Shown: in pieces, positions 33,870 to 43,001 of the stretch
Numbering within the stretch: position 1 is the stretch's first letter
Layout: each line of letters begins with the position of its first letter
Source of the DNA: Treponema sp.
GTDB taxonomy: Bacteria; Spirochaetota; Spirochaetia; Treponematales; Treponemataceae
Assembly: GCF_017430385.1 (NCBI RefSeq)
Contig: NZ_JAFRNB010000141.1
Location: forward strand, 1-54,904
Reading direction: 5' to 3'
Length of the DNA stretch: 54,904 nt
Notes under the pieces: generated by a model
Told to the model about the DNA's origin: nothing
The model's database searches: none
What the model saw: only the letters and a program-made list of their open reading frames with translations
Program-made: the position numbers and the translations under genes

Positions 33870-35360
33870 ATGCAAAAATTATATTTAGATACTCGAAAAT
33901 TAGACGCTTCTTGCCGTGCTTCTTATGGTCTGTCAGAAGAGATTATGATGGAGAATGCGGCAATGGCACTTGAAAATGCCGTGCGAAATCCATATCCGAT
34001 TAGCGGTGAGCGGCGGCAGCCACAAAAAATTCTGATTCTTTGCGGAAGTGGCAATAACGGTGCGGACGGATATACTCTTTCCCGAAAGCTTCGTTTTGAT
34101 TACGATGTCAGTATAATTCAGTTTTTCCTTCCTAAAACGCATCTTTGTAAAATTCAGGCTGAGCGAGCAGAAAAGTGCGGGGTTCGTTTTGTAAAGCGAG
34201 AGGATTTGTCTTTTTATGATTTGAGATTCGCGGATATAATTGTTGACTGTGTTTTCGGAATAGGCTTTCATGGCGAGCTTGATGAAAAGACTCAGGGCAC
34301 AATGGGTGATATGAATGCCAGCGAGTGCTTCAAGATTGCCTGTGATATTCCGTCGGGCTTGCGTGAGGACGGCACTGTTTCGGAAGGTGCTTTTATCGCA
34401 GATTTAACGGTTACAATGGGTGCGCTTAAAACTTGCCTTTACAGTGATATGGCAAAAGATTATGTCGGCACGATAAAAGTCGGGGACTTGGGAGTAAACC
34501 GCCGTCTTTACGAAAACTCAAACAATTCAAATCTTTTAAAAGGAATGCTCCTCGAAGAATCTGATTTGCTTCTTCCGCACAGAAATGTCTTCAATGTCAA
34601 CAAAGGCAGTTTCGGGCATGTTGCGATTGCTTCTGGCGAAAAGCAGGGGGCTGCTGCAATAGCAGGTTCTGCGGCACTCAGGTTTGGAGCAGGTCTTGTT
34701 ACCCTCGTTCATAAATATTCAACTAAAAAAGGCCTGGACATGTTTCCGGAGCTTATGGTTTCAAACGAAATCCCAGAAAAAACTAGCGCGATTGCTTTCG
34801 GAATGGGGCTTGGAGTGCCAAAGGGCAAAGCCGATTATATTCAGCCGTATTTTGACTACATTCTTGCTCATGCTAATATCAAATGTGTTGTTGACGCAGA
34901 TGCCTGCTATGCACCGGGCTTAAAATCTTTCCTCGAAAAAAAGGAAAAAGGGGTTGTCCTCACTCCTCATCCAAAAGAGTTTCAGACAATCATAAAGAAC
35001 TGCGATCTCGGTGATTTTACGCTTGAAGACTGTATCGTGAACAAGCTTGATTTCGTCGAGAGTTTCTGCCGTAAATTCCCAAAGAAAACGCTCATTCTCA
35101 AAGGCGCAAACCCAATCATCGCGCATTTTGACGGCTACAAGTACAAGATGTTCATAAATCCGTTTGGAAATCCATGCCTTGCAAAAGCTGGAAGCGGAGA
35201 TGTCCTCAGCGGAATGGTTGCAGCTCTTCTTGCACAGGGACGAAAGCCTGTTGATGCCGCAATAACGGCTTCCCTTGCACATGCCCTTGCGTCACGAAAA
35301 ATCAAATGTGATTTTTCAATGACGCCTTATGATTTGATGATGGCTCTGCAGGAGCTGTAG
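33870..35360 (+). CDS. nnr: Bifunctional NAD(P)H-hydrate epimerase / dehydratase
   Basis: Repairs damaged NADH and NADPH hydrates. The N-terminal YjeF_N domain (about residues 1-215) has CGSGNNGADGYTLSRKL and CDIPSGLREDGTV, and epimerises R and S hydrates. The C-terminal kinase-like domain (about 240-496) has GHVAIASGEKQGAAAIAG, DADACYAPG, LTPHPKEF and the nucleotide loop AKAGSGDVLSGM, and dehydrates the S form using ADP or ATP. At 496 residues it matches the fused bacterial form. The start has no strong Shine-Dalgarno; TAAAAT lies nine bases upstream. Confidence 0.94.
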   Translation: MQKLYLDTRKLDASCRASYGLSEEIMMENAAMALENAVRNPYPISGERRQPQKILILCGSGNNGADGYTLSRKLRFDYDVSIIQFFLPKTHLCKIQAERAEKCGVRFVKREDLSFYDLRFADIIVDCVFGIGFHGELDEKTQGTMGDMNASECFKIACDIPSGLREDGTVSEGAFIADLTVTMGALKTCLYSDMAKDYVGTIKVGDLGVNRRLYENSNNSNLLKGMLLEESDLLLPHRNVFNVNKGSFGHVAIASGEKQGAAAIAGSAALRFGAGLVTLVHKYSTKKGLDMFPELMVSNEIPEKTSAIAFGMGLGVPKGKADYIQPYFDYILAHANIKCVVDADACYAPGLKSFLEKKEKGVVLTPHPKEFQTIIKNCDLGDFTLEDCIVNKLDFVESFCRKFPKKTLILKGANPIIAHFDGYKYKMFINPFGNPCLAKAGSGDVLSGMVAALLAQGRKPVDAAITASLAHALASRKIKCDFSMTPYDLMMALQEL

Positions 35361-35381
35361 CAAAAACTGGGACGGTGGAGT

Positions 35382-36263
35382 TTATCTTCGCTTTCCCAGT
35401 TCGATGAAATTCATGTGAGCTTTGTCTTTTGCGCTCAGGCGTTTTTTGCCAAGCGTGAGAGGCTCATCTTTTTTAGAAGGTTTCTCGCCGCGCCAGCTTG
35501 GTGTACTTGGGTGCAAATCGCCTTTTTCGACATAAAGTTTCCATTCTTTTGGCTCAGGAACTTCAAAGCGCATTTTTTGCTCTGTAAACGGATGCGTAAA
35601 TTCGAGCGTTGATGCGTGCAGGCAGAGACGGCCGAAATTGTCGGTCTTTGCACGGAATTTATTGTCTCCTGCGAGCGGATAGCCTTTTGAAGCAAGGTGA
35701 GCACGAATCTGATTTTTTTTGCCTGTATCAAGTGAAAGTTCAAAAAGCGTGTGAGTTTTTCCGCGAAGAATTGTTGTAAAATTTGTGCGGGCAGGAACTG
35801 TTTTAGGCTCTTTTTTGTGACCGCCAAAATCGTCTGCTTTTCCGGATTTTTTTGGCACGAAGCCGACATTGTATGCGTTGAAAGCCAAATCATCGTCGAT
35901 TAAGCCTGAGAGCGGAAGAAGTTTTTTAGGATTCTTAGGATTTTCTGCGACGGCACGGTAAAGCCTCTCTGTGACCATTTGATGCCAAGAGTCCATAATT
36001 TTCTTTTGAGCGGCTTCAGAAAGAGCGAACATCATGACTCCGCTTGTTTCCCGGTCGAGTCTGTGTACTGCAAAAGGCCTGTGTTTTGCTGAGTAAGTGC
36101 CTTTTTTGCGCATGATTTCTTCTATTATAGTGAGCGCAGATTTATCTTTGCCCTGGCTTGGCACGCTGAGGATTCCGACTGGTTTATTAATGATGCAGAT
36201 ATATTCGTCTTCAAAGAGAATGTCGATTCTTTCATGATGCTTTCTTGGTTCTTTCTTGTCCAT
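35382..36263 (-). CDS. RluA-family RNA pseudouridine synthase
   Basis: Converts uridine to pseudouridine in rRNA or tRNA. The catalytic motif HRLDRETSG has Asp70. Other family parts are FEDEYICIINKPVGILSVPSQG at the start, ERLYRAV, SLDTGKKNQIRAHLASKGYPLAGDNKF and a basic C-terminal tail. No S4 domain precedes it, as in the short RluA/RluC-like enzymes lacking S4. A Lys-rich insert (KKSGKADDFGGHKKEPK) lies in the middle. I place the start at the ATG at 36263, six bases after a TATCAT -10. The open frame reaches 36287, but that ATG is upstream of the -10. Confidence 0.9.
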   Translation of the reverse strand: MDKKEPRKHHERIDILFEDEYICIINKPVGILSVPSQGKDKSALTIIEEIMRKKGTYSAKHRPFAVHRLDRETSGVMMFALSEAAQKKIMDSWHQMVTERLYRAVAENPKNPKKLLPLSGLIDDDLAFNAYNVGFVPKKSGKADDFGGHKKEPKTVPARTNFTTILRGKTHTLFELSLDTGKKNQIRAHLASKGYPLAGDNKFRAKTDNFGRLCLHASTLEFTHPFTEQKMRFEVPEPKEWKLYVEKGDLHPSTPSWRGEKPSKKDEPLTLGKKRLSAKDKAHMNFIELGKRR

Positions 36264-36275
36264 GAAAGAATGATA
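36264..36275 (-). promoter_or_regulatory. -10 element of the RluA-type gene (leaderless)
   Basis: On the minus strand TATCAT (36275-36270), six bases, then ATG at 36263. No Shine-Dalgarno and a weak -35. Confidence 0.4.
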
Positions 36276-36323
36276 CTGCAAAATCAAAAATTATAAAATA
36301 CAAGCAAGTTGATGAACGCCTGC

Positions 36324-38678
36324 TTACTTAACGTTCATTTTGAAAACTCCATCCCAGTCTTTTGCCGGAGGATTCTGCTTAAAATGCCGGATTCTGTCAA
36401 GAAAGACTACCGACGGCATATCGTTGTATTTCAAGGCACACTCTGAAAAGCTATCTTCACTTTCATTCCATTTTTGCTTTCGGTAAAGGGCAAGTCCATG
36501 CTCGAAAAGCTCTTTAATTTCTGTGAGTTTTTCTGTAGCGTTATTTTTGTCCGCCTGGTTTTTGAGCTGAAGAATTTCGTAGATTCGTACAGGCTCAGTT
36601 TTGCCCTTAACCGTAATAAAATCTAGTTCCCGGCAGATGAACATATCCCGCAGTTTCTGATAAACAGTATCTGTGATGATTGATTTCGAGCCGTAAGCCT
36701 TGTTTGCTCCTTCAAGCCGAGCCGCCAGATTTACGGTGTCGCCGATTGATGTGAAATCTTTGCGGGTGCGTGAACCGACCGGGCCGAAAGTGACTTTGCC
36801 GGAGTTGATTCCGATTCCGATTGAGACATAAGTTGAGCCTTCTTTCATGGAAATCTGCTGCTGTTCGCGCATTGCCGCACGAATTTCCATGGCCGCCTTA
36901 CATGCGTTGATTTCCTTGCGCGGGCCGGAGAAGAAGGCCATCATCTCATCGCCTACGAATTTGTCAATGTCACCGCCGTTGTCCAAAATAATCTGAGTCT
37001 CGATGTCGAGGTAGCGGTTTAGGATATCGACCACCTTTTTTGGAGGCAAGCCTTCGCACAACGAAGTGAAGCCGCGGATATCCGTAAAAAGGAAGCATAA
37101 GTCGCGTGAAGTCGTGCCTTTTTTGTCGCCCTCGCCACTTACTTTATCGGCGTGCTGGAGAGTCGAGAATGAAACATAAGGCATGATTCCTTTGATAAGC
37201 CCGACCATTTCCCCGATTTCGAGTGATAAATCCTTAATTTCGTCCTTTGTTTTGATTGTGTCGGAGAATTTGAGCGTGTTTGAGGTATTTTTTGCCGTTC
37301 CGCTTAGGATTTTTTCGATTGAGCGCGATGTTTTGCGGACATTTTTGCGCAGGAAGAGCAACGGGTTGAAGATAAAATCAGCCAGAAGAATCGAGAAAAT
37401 CACCGACAGGTACAGGAAAATCGTGATAATCGTGAGGACAAATACTTTTGTTCGGAAATACTGCCTCATGAGAACCTGCTGCTTGTAAGTGACGATTGAG
37501 AAGCCCACGAGTTTTCGGCCTGCCTTGCGGCTGAATGTGACAGGATAAATGTATTTGCAGGTCTGGTTTGCACGGTTGAAGACATATTCTTTTTTGTACA
37601 TGCCGTTTTTGTACCGTTTGAGATAATCGACAGCCTGCTCGTTTGTGAGGGATTTTTCGGCATCGTCAATTTCTTTTGGCTTTCCTGTTGTGTAGGCAAA
37701 TACATTGAAATTCGGAAGCTCCGAAGAATCCTCGACAGTCTCAAGATAAACAACCGGCTCCTTGTCCGATGTAATGATTATGTCAATCCGCTCAAATGGA
37801 GTGTCTGCATATTTGTTTGCTTCACCCTGCTCATTGAAAAATGTCGCGATTTTTTCATATTTTCCGTCCGCAGAATCATAAACCGCCGCCGTCTGTTCTG
37901 CCTGAGCGCGACCAACATCACTGACAGCTTCGGTGAACATTCTTTTGTAGCTGTTTAAAATCAGGAGCATGAACGCAAGGAGAATCACGATAATCAGGCT
38001 TGTGATTACAAAAGTGAATTTTGTTTTTATGGAAATTCTTCGAACCCTGTGCCTCAAACATTCTTTCAGCACGGAAATTCCGTCTTTTGTGAGGAGCACG
38101 GAGAATTTAAATTTTGGAGCTTCTTCGTTGGCTTCTTCTCTCATTTTCAAAAATTCTGCGTACTCAGGATTTGTTTTTCTGAGGTAGAAAATTCCGTGGA
38201 AAGCAAAATAAAGATGCGTCAGAACGGCGCAGATAAAAATCAGGTAAATGTAAGGCGGAAGGGACAAAAACCATGCAAAAGAATTCGCATTTGCGACAGT
38301 GCACACGGCTTCCGAAAAAAGATAGATTGAAAAACTCAGAAGGATAAAATAATAATTGAGCTTACGGAAATTGAGTCCTTTCTTTTTTTCGAGGATAAAA
38401 GCTGTTATTGAAAAAACCGCGGCGCATGGAATGAAATAAATGAGCCAGAGCAAAACCCGAACCACACCGAAGCCAAGATTGAGGTTCTGGTCAAAAGGAA
38501 GTTTATAAGTGAGAATATTTACTGCAAGCGTTGCTGACTCGCCTGTTTCATAAAGATTTAATGGAGAAATGCTAATAGGAAGCAGGAAAAACACTAGAAG
38601 CTCGACAACCGGCAGAAAATAAGCAAAAAATTCTACCAGCTGACTTTTAAGAGTTTTATTTTTAAAGAGATTTCCCAT
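36324..38678 (-). CDS. Membrane adenylate cyclase (class III) with extracytoplasmic sensor
   Basis: A 784-residue membrane protein that should make cAMP. The N-terminal ~180 residues hold about five hydrophobic segments. After another membrane helix (~217-240) comes an extracytoplasmic domain of ~150 residues, then a helix near 410-435 and a HAMP-like stretch. The class III catalytic domain has FTDIRGFT with metal Asp533, DKFVGDEMMAFF with Lys and the second Asp, and RKDFTSIGDTVNLAARLE. The Lys plus Asp pair indicates ATP rather than GTP. A helical TPR-like tail closes the protein. AGGTGGG precedes the ATG. What it senses is unknown. Confidence 0.9.
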   Translation of the reverse strand: MGNLFKNKTLKSQLVEFFAYFLPVVELLVFFLLPISISPLNLYETGESATLAVNILTYKLPFDQNLNLGFGVVRVLLWLIYFIPCAAVFSITAFILEKKKGLNFRKLNYYFILLSFSIYLFSEAVCTVANANSFAWFLSLPPYIYLIFICAVLTHLYFAFHGIFYLRKTNPEYAEFLKMREEANEEAPKFKFSVLLTKDGISVLKECLRHRVRRISIKTKFTFVITSLIIVILLAFMLLILNSYKRMFTEAVSDVGRAQAEQTAAVYDSADGKYEKIATFFNEQGEANKYADTPFERIDIIITSDKEPVVYLETVEDSSELPNFNVFAYTTGKPKEIDDAEKSLTNEQAVDYLKRYKNGMYKKEYVFNRANQTCKYIYPVTFSRKAGRKLVGFSIVTYKQQVLMRQYFRTKVFVLTIITIFLYLSVIFSILLADFIFNPLLFLRKNVRKTSRSIEKILSGTAKNTSNTLKFSDTIKTKDEIKDLSLEIGEMVGLIKGIMPYVSFSTLQHADKVSGEGDKKGTTSRDLCFLFTDIRGFTSLCEGLPPKKVVDILNRYLDIETQIILDNGGDIDKFVGDEMMAFFSGPRKEINACKAAMEIRAAMREQQQISMKEGSTYVSIGIGINSGKVTFGPVGSRTRKDFTSIGDTVNLAARLEGANKAYGSKSIITDTVYQKLRDMFICRELDFITVKGKTEPVRIYEILQLKNQADKNNATEKLTEIKELFEHGLALYRKQKWNESEDSFSECALKYNDMPSVVFLDRIRHFKQNPPAKDWDGVFKMNVK

Positions 38679-38813
38679 ATATACCCACCTAATAAGATGA
38701 TACCACAGTTTGACAAGAATTTAAATATTTTATCTTTTGTGATTTTGCTGTATCATTAAATGTTGGACAAGAACGAACCTCGAACGGGCTGTAATTCCTA
38801 ACGCGGAGGCACT

Positions 38814-39245
38814 ATGAATTTATCTACCGAAATTGAATTTAAAGTTGACTTTAACGACTGTGACCCTATGAAGATTGTCTGGCACGGGAATTACATCAAC
38901 TATTTTGAGCGAGCAAGATGTGCCCTTCTTGATAAAATCGGCTACAACTACATCGACATGGAAAATTCTGGCTATATGTTCCCGGTCACAGAGGTCAAGG
39001 CAAAGTATATGAAATCTCTTCGGTTCGGCGATATTTGTCGTGCAAAAGCAATGCTTGTTGAATATGAGAACATGATAAAGATTGAGTTTGAATTGTACAA
39101 CGCAAAAACTGGTGAAATGACAACGAAAGGAACCGTAAGCCAGATGTGCGTTGAGGTGGCGACTGGTAAAACGCAGTTTTTCTGCCCGAAATGCTTTACC
39201 GAGCGGGTTGATGCTCTTCTTGCGAAAGGAGGCTTTGACGAATGA
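38814..39245 (+). CDS. Acyl-CoA/ACP thioesterase, hot-dog fold (4HBT)
   Basis: A 143-residue hydrolase with the signature DCDPMKIVWHGNYINYFERAR, in which the second Asp is the usual catalytic residue. The DPMKIVWHGNY form is one I associate with thioesterases in aryl-polyene-like lipid clusters. The strand-rich remainder and QMCVEVATG end fit the fold; the last ~25 residues add two cysteines (FCPKC). GGAGG precedes the ATG. It overlaps the next gene by four bases (ATGA), so it heads a three-gene operon with a LolA-like carrier and an MMPL exporter. Confidence 0.88.
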   Translation: MNLSTEIEFKVDFNDCDPMKIVWHGNYINYFERARCALLDKIGYNYIDMENSGYMFPVTEVKAKYMKSLRFGDICRAKAMLVEYENMIKIEFELYNAKTGEMTTKGTVSQMCVEVATGKTQFFCPKCFTERVDALLAKGGFDE

Positions 39246-39880
39246 GAAAATTTCTTTCAATTTTTTTGATTTTTTTCCTTGTCGTGCCGATTTTTTCACA
39301 GGCGGCAGATTCTGAAAGCCAAAAGGACGAGGATGGGCTTGCGCAGGTTTGTGAGGCTATTTCTTCCAGAAAAATCACAAAGGGCGACTTCCGGCAGCTA
39401 AAATTCATTTACCGGCTCAAGCGTGAGATGGTTTCTTCGGGAATTTTCGTGATTTCTTCGGCAGACGGAATCTTGTGGCAGACACAAAAGCCCTACTCTT
39501 CCACGATGGCCATGACAAAATCTGCAATCATTCAGACCAATTCCAAGGGCAAAAAATCGGTGATTTCAGCTGATTCCAACGCGACTTTTGACCAGTTTTC
39601 CAAAGTTCTTTCTTCAGTTTTTTCCGGGAATCCAGAATCGCTCACACAGAATTTTGATGTTGAATTTATCGGCACCACGGACAACTGGAGCATAAATCTG
39701 ATTCCAAAAAATGCGTCGGTGCGCAAAGTTGTCTCCGAAATCGAAATGGTCGGCAAAATTTCAATTGATTTGATGACGATTCATGAGCCGAACGGAGATT
39801 ATATCCGCTACGATTTCATTACGCATGTTTATCCTGATGCGCTGACCGATGAAGAAAAGGCGTTGTTCAGTGAAAAATAA
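39242..39880 (+). CDS. Periplasmic LolA-like lipid carrier
   Basis: A 212-residue exported protein with signal peptide MRKFLSIFLIFFLVVPIFSQ (cleavage near SQA). The mature domain matches the LolA fold in outline: FRQLKFIYRLKREMVSSGIFVISSADGILWQTQKPY near the start (family: excess hydrophobic strand then the LWxTxxP turn) and alternating strands to the end. In this setting it probably ferries a lipid-like product passed to or from the adjacent MMPL protein, rather than serving general lipoprotein sorting. Translation is coupled to the thioesterase gene (ATGA overlap). Confidence 0.82.
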   Translation: MRKFLSIFLIFFLVVPIFSQAADSESQKDEDGLAQVCEAISSRKITKGDFRQLKFIYRLKREMVSSGIFVISSADGILWQTQKPYSSTMAMTKSAIIQTNSKGKKSVISADSNATFDQFSKVLSSVFSGNPESLTQNFDVEFIGTTDNWSINLIPKNASVRKVVSEIEMVGKISIDLMTIHEPNGDYIRYDFITHVYPDALTDEEKALFSEK

Positions 39881-42269
39881 GTTTTTCTTCTCCTGGATTG
39901 CTTTTCATGCGGCAATTTTTCTTTCTTTTTTGATTTCGCTCGCAGTTTCTCCAAAGTTCAATTTCGGAACGAGCCTGTTTGACATTTTGCCTCCAGATTC
40001 CGGCTTGCATGAGGTTCAGGCGGCGGACACGAAGCTTACCGCAAGGACAGGCCGAGCTGTAACGATTTTGGTTAAGGCTGATTCTTTTGAGCTTGCGAAA
40101 GGGGCTGCGGAAAAATTCTATCTTACTTATGCTGATATTGACGGAAAACTGAATGTGGATTTTTTTGATTCGCTTTCATTTTATGTTGATTCTGATTCGG
40201 TTGCGGAAATTACGGCTTGGCTCCATGAAAATAGATTTTCTCTTCTTGATGACGAGACTCGCGGGCTTTTGGAAAATGGCGATGGATTTCAGATTTCCGA
40301 GGATGCGCTTGCGAGCGTGTACGGTACGTTCAATTTTTCGGATTTGTCTTATCTTGAGGAAGACCCTTTTTTGTTGAGCGAGAGAAGCCTTAAAAAATTG
40401 CTTGATGGCGGAGCCGTTGCTTCCACGAACATGGCCTTGCGTGACGATGTGCTTGCTTCAGAAAATGACGGCGCATTTTATGTTCTGGTTCGGGGAACTG
40501 TTTCGGAAAAAGGCTCTTCTCTGACTGGCAAAAAAAGTGCGGTCAAAAGCATTTACGAGACGGTGAAGATTCTGCAAAAAAAATATCGTGATGACGGAAC
40601 TGAAGTTGATTTTGTTTTCTCAGGCGTGCCATTCCACAGCTACGAGAACGCGACTTCGGCTCAGCGGCAAATTTCCGTGATTTCGACTGTCGCGCTCATT
40701 CTGATTTTTGCAATGTTCCTGCTGATTTTCCGCTCGATTGTTCCGGCCATTGCTTCGGCTCTGGCGGTTGTTTTTTCGTGCGCGGTCGGATTTGTTTCGG
40801 TTCTGCTTTTTTTCCGCGGAATTCATGTCTTGACCTTTGTTTTTGGCACCACGCTGATTGGAACTTGCCTTGATTATTCGATTCATTTTTTTGTGAACTG
40901 GAAGGCTAATCTTTCCTGTGATTCGGGCGAGGCTGTCCGTAAGCATATTTTCCGCGGAGTCACGCTTGGCTTTGCTTCCACGGAAATTTGTTTTGCTGCT
41001 TTGTTCTTTGCCCCCTTCCCTCTTTTAAAGCAAGTGAGCGTTTTTTTGTTCACAGGGCTTGCCGCTTCATGGCTTTCGGTTGTTGCGTTGTATCCGCTTT
41101 TGAAAATGCCGAAGAATCGCCGTGGGAGAATTTTTGAGGGAAATTGCATTGCTTCTTTCGCACTGACGCAGAAATTTCATGCAGCGGTTCGTGTTCGCCG
41201 TTTAATTCCTGCATTGCTCGTAATTTTTTCTCTGGTGGTGATTTTTTTCAATCGCAAGGATTTCAGGGTTCACAACAATATTCAGGAACTTTATTCGATG
41301 TCGTCAGAAATGCTTCAGAATGAAATCACTTCGGCGAAAGTCCTGAACACAGGTTCAAGCGGCTGGTATTTCATTCTAAAGGCGAATTCCGAGGAAGAAC
41401 TTTTGCAGAAGAACGAGGAACTTGCTGACTATATAGAAGAAATTGTTTCAAAAATCGGATTCGGGAATTTCCTTTCGGTGAGCCAGTTTATTCCGTCCGA
41501 GAAAAAACAGGCTCAAAATTACACTGCGGCGAAAAATCTCCTGCCACTTGCGGACGAGCAGTACGAGGCTCTGGGATTTTCTGATTCTGGTTTTGCCTCA
41601 GGGCACTTTGCTCAAACTTATGAAGAAAATTATCGATTGAAGGAAAATAATTTCGTTCATCCCGCGGACTCCAATCTTCCGGCTACAATCAGGGATGCGA
41701 TTTCAAATCTTTGGATTGGTGAGATTGACGGTGCTTTTTATTCGTGCGTGCTTCCGCTTCATCTGGGCGATCCGAAATCAGAAATTTTCTTCCGCGAATA
41801 CGCCGCTGACCATGATGGAATTTTCTTCGTGAACAAGGTGAAGGATATTTCTTCTCAGCTCGATGTCCTTTCAAAAACTATGCTCCGGATGCTCGTAATT
41901 GCTTTTGTTTTGGTGATTGTGATTCTGCTTTTCTGTTACAAGCCGGCTCAGGTCTTAAAAATTGCGGCCGTTCCTGTTCTCGTGCTGCTTGTGACGACGA
42001 GCGTGCTGGTTTTGGCGAAAATACACATCAGTTTTTTTCCGATTACGGCTTTGGTTCTTGTTTTTGGATTGGGATTGGATTACATAATTTATGCGGTTGA
42101 GGGCAGCGGCGAAAAATCAAATTTGACAAGTTTTGCGATTCTGCTTTCGTTTGTGACCACGGCACTTTCGTTTGGCGCGCTTGCGTTTTCAAATTTTCCG
42201 CCAGTCTGTATGCTCGGACTGACGGTTTTCGTTGGCTTAACCACAGCAGTTTTGATTGCAAGAAATTAG
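39870..42269 (+). CDS. MMPL/RND-family lipid exporter
   Basis: About 800 residues with two halves, each a periplasmic loop plus a bundle of membrane segments. Family features: LFDILPPDSGLHEVQAADTK at the first loop, DYSIHFFVNW in the first transmembrane bundle, FGLGLDYIIYAV in the second, both with the Gly/Asp-containing RND-type motif. It is most like the exporter of aryl-polyene-type clusters. I prefer the GTG at 39870, nine bases after AAGG and inside the LolA stop region; an ATG at 39849 is in frame. It ends at a GACT-family repeat, so the final residues may have been altered by it. Confidence 0.87.
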   Translation: MKNKFFFSWIAFHAAIFLSFLISLAVSPKFNFGTSLFDILPPDSGLHEVQAADTKLTARTGRAVTILVKADSFELAKGAAEKFYLTYADIDGKLNVDFFDSLSFYVDSDSVAEITAWLHENRFSLLDDETRGLLENGDGFQISEDALASVYGTFNFSDLSYLEEDPFLLSERSLKKLLDGGAVASTNMALRDDVLASENDGAFYVLVRGTVSEKGSSLTGKKSAVKSIYETVKILQKKYRDDGTEVDFVFSGVPFHSYENATSAQRQISVISTVALILIFAMFLLIFRSIVPAIASALAVVFSCAVGFVSVLLFFRGIHVLTFVFGTTLIGTCLDYSIHFFVNWKANLSCDSGEAVRKHIFRGVTLGFASTEICFAALFFAPFPLLKQVSVFLFTGLAASWLSVVALYPLLKMPKNRRGRIFEGNCIASFALTQKFHAAVRVRRLIPALLVIFSLVVIFFNRKDFRVHNNIQELYSMSSEMLQNEITSAKVLNTGSSGWYFILKANSEEELLQKNEELADYIEEIVSKIGFGNFLSVSQFIPSEKKQAQNYTAAKNLLPLADEQYEALGFSDSGFASGHFAQTYEENYRLKENNFVHPADSNLPATIRDAISNLWIGEIDGAFYSCVLPLHLGDPKSEIFFREYAADHDGIFFVNKVKDISSQLDVLSKTMLRMLVIAFVLVIVILLFCYKPAQVLKIAAVPVLVLLVTTSVLVLAKIHISFFPITALVLVFGLGLDYIIYAVEGSGEKSNLTSFAILLSFVTTALSFGALAFSNFPPVCMLGLTVFVGLTTAVLIARN

Positions 42270-42351
42270 CGGGCGTTGCGGGTGGCGTTTGAGCCCGCAG
42301 AGTGGGGTACGACACAATGAAATGTGGCGTAGGGGAGAGACTTCTCCCCTT
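42269..42351 (+). repeat. GACT-loop palindromic repeat (intergenic copy)
   Basis: GCGGGCGTTGCGGG...GAGCCCGCAG at the left and AGGGGAGA-GACT-TCTCCCCT (42331-42350) at the right. It aligns along its length with the copy inside the radical SAM gene. It spans the whole gap between the convergent MMPL and lipoprotein genes and touches both stop codons. It could double as a terminator stem but lacks a T-run on the plus strand. Confidence 0.7.
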
Positions 42352-42997
42352 AGAATTTAAGGCTCCAGGATTTTTCTTCGGTTGCGCAGAGAAGTTCGCC
42401 CAGAGACACGGTTTCTTTGATTGTTTTTTTGCCGTTTGGTGAAGAGAGGTTGATTGTGAGCTTGCCGTTTACTATTTCATCTGCGAAAGCCGGGCCGTAC
42501 ATTGATGCCAGAAGCTCGCGGTATTCGGTGACGGTCATTGTTTCGCCAAGCAAAGCCGGAATCATCATCAAATCTAGGTAAGATTTTGCATCCTCGCTCA
42601 AAAGTCCGTAAAATGCCGTGATTTGTTTTGGACCGAGCGTGAGTGTGAGTGATTTGTCGGTTTTTGTGACCAATTCGGCTGTCGCAAGCGGATGATTTGA
42701 AAGATTCGGGAGCGTGCCTGTCGTTGCGATTTCGGTAGGGCTTGGAATTGTCGCGCTTGTGTTTATGGCTCCGGCTGAATTCAAAACCAGAAGAACATCA
42801 TCTTTGTTGAAAAGCGGTGCGTTCGGGTCTGCGCCAGTAGCGGCCTGCAACGTTTTTGCCGTTGCCTGAGAAAAGCCTGTCGAGAATAGAATCGTCGCCT
42901 CATCATTGTTGCCGGCTTTTACCGAAATCTGAGGCAGACATGACATAAAAATGAATGAAACTGAAATTGCGAAAATAAGAAAAATTTTTGACTTCAT
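42350..42997 (-). CDS. Lipoprotein of unknown function
   Basis: A 215-residue lipoprotein: signal peptide MKSKIFLIFAISVSFIFMS with the acylated Cys at about position 20 (FIFMSC). The mature protein is mixed alpha/beta, with a SKSLTLTLGPKQITAFYGLLSEDAKSYLDLMM-like central part. I do not recognise the family. The start is the ATG at 42997, four bases after the stop of the NlpC/P60 gene; a GTG at 43012 lies inside that gene. The two genes are surely co-transcribed, so a cell-wall-related role is possible. Confidence 0.72.
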   Translation of the reverse strand: MKSKIFLIFAISVSFIFMSCLPQISVKAGNNDEATILFSTGFSQATAKTLQAATGADPNAPLFNKDDVLLVLNSAGAINTSATIPSPTEIATTGTLPNLSNHPLATAELVTKTDKSLTLTLGPKQITAFYGLLSEDAKSYLDLMMIPALLGETMTVTEYRELLASMYGPAFADEIVNGKLTINLSSPNGKKTIKETVSLGELLCATEEKSWSLKF

Positions 42998-43001
42998 ATA
43001 C

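Noticed and set aside
35365..35401. AACTGGGA/TCCCAGTT inverted repeat between nnr and the RluA-type gene as a terminator
   Set aside because: The loop is 21 bases, there is no T-run, and half of it is coding for the RluA-type protein.
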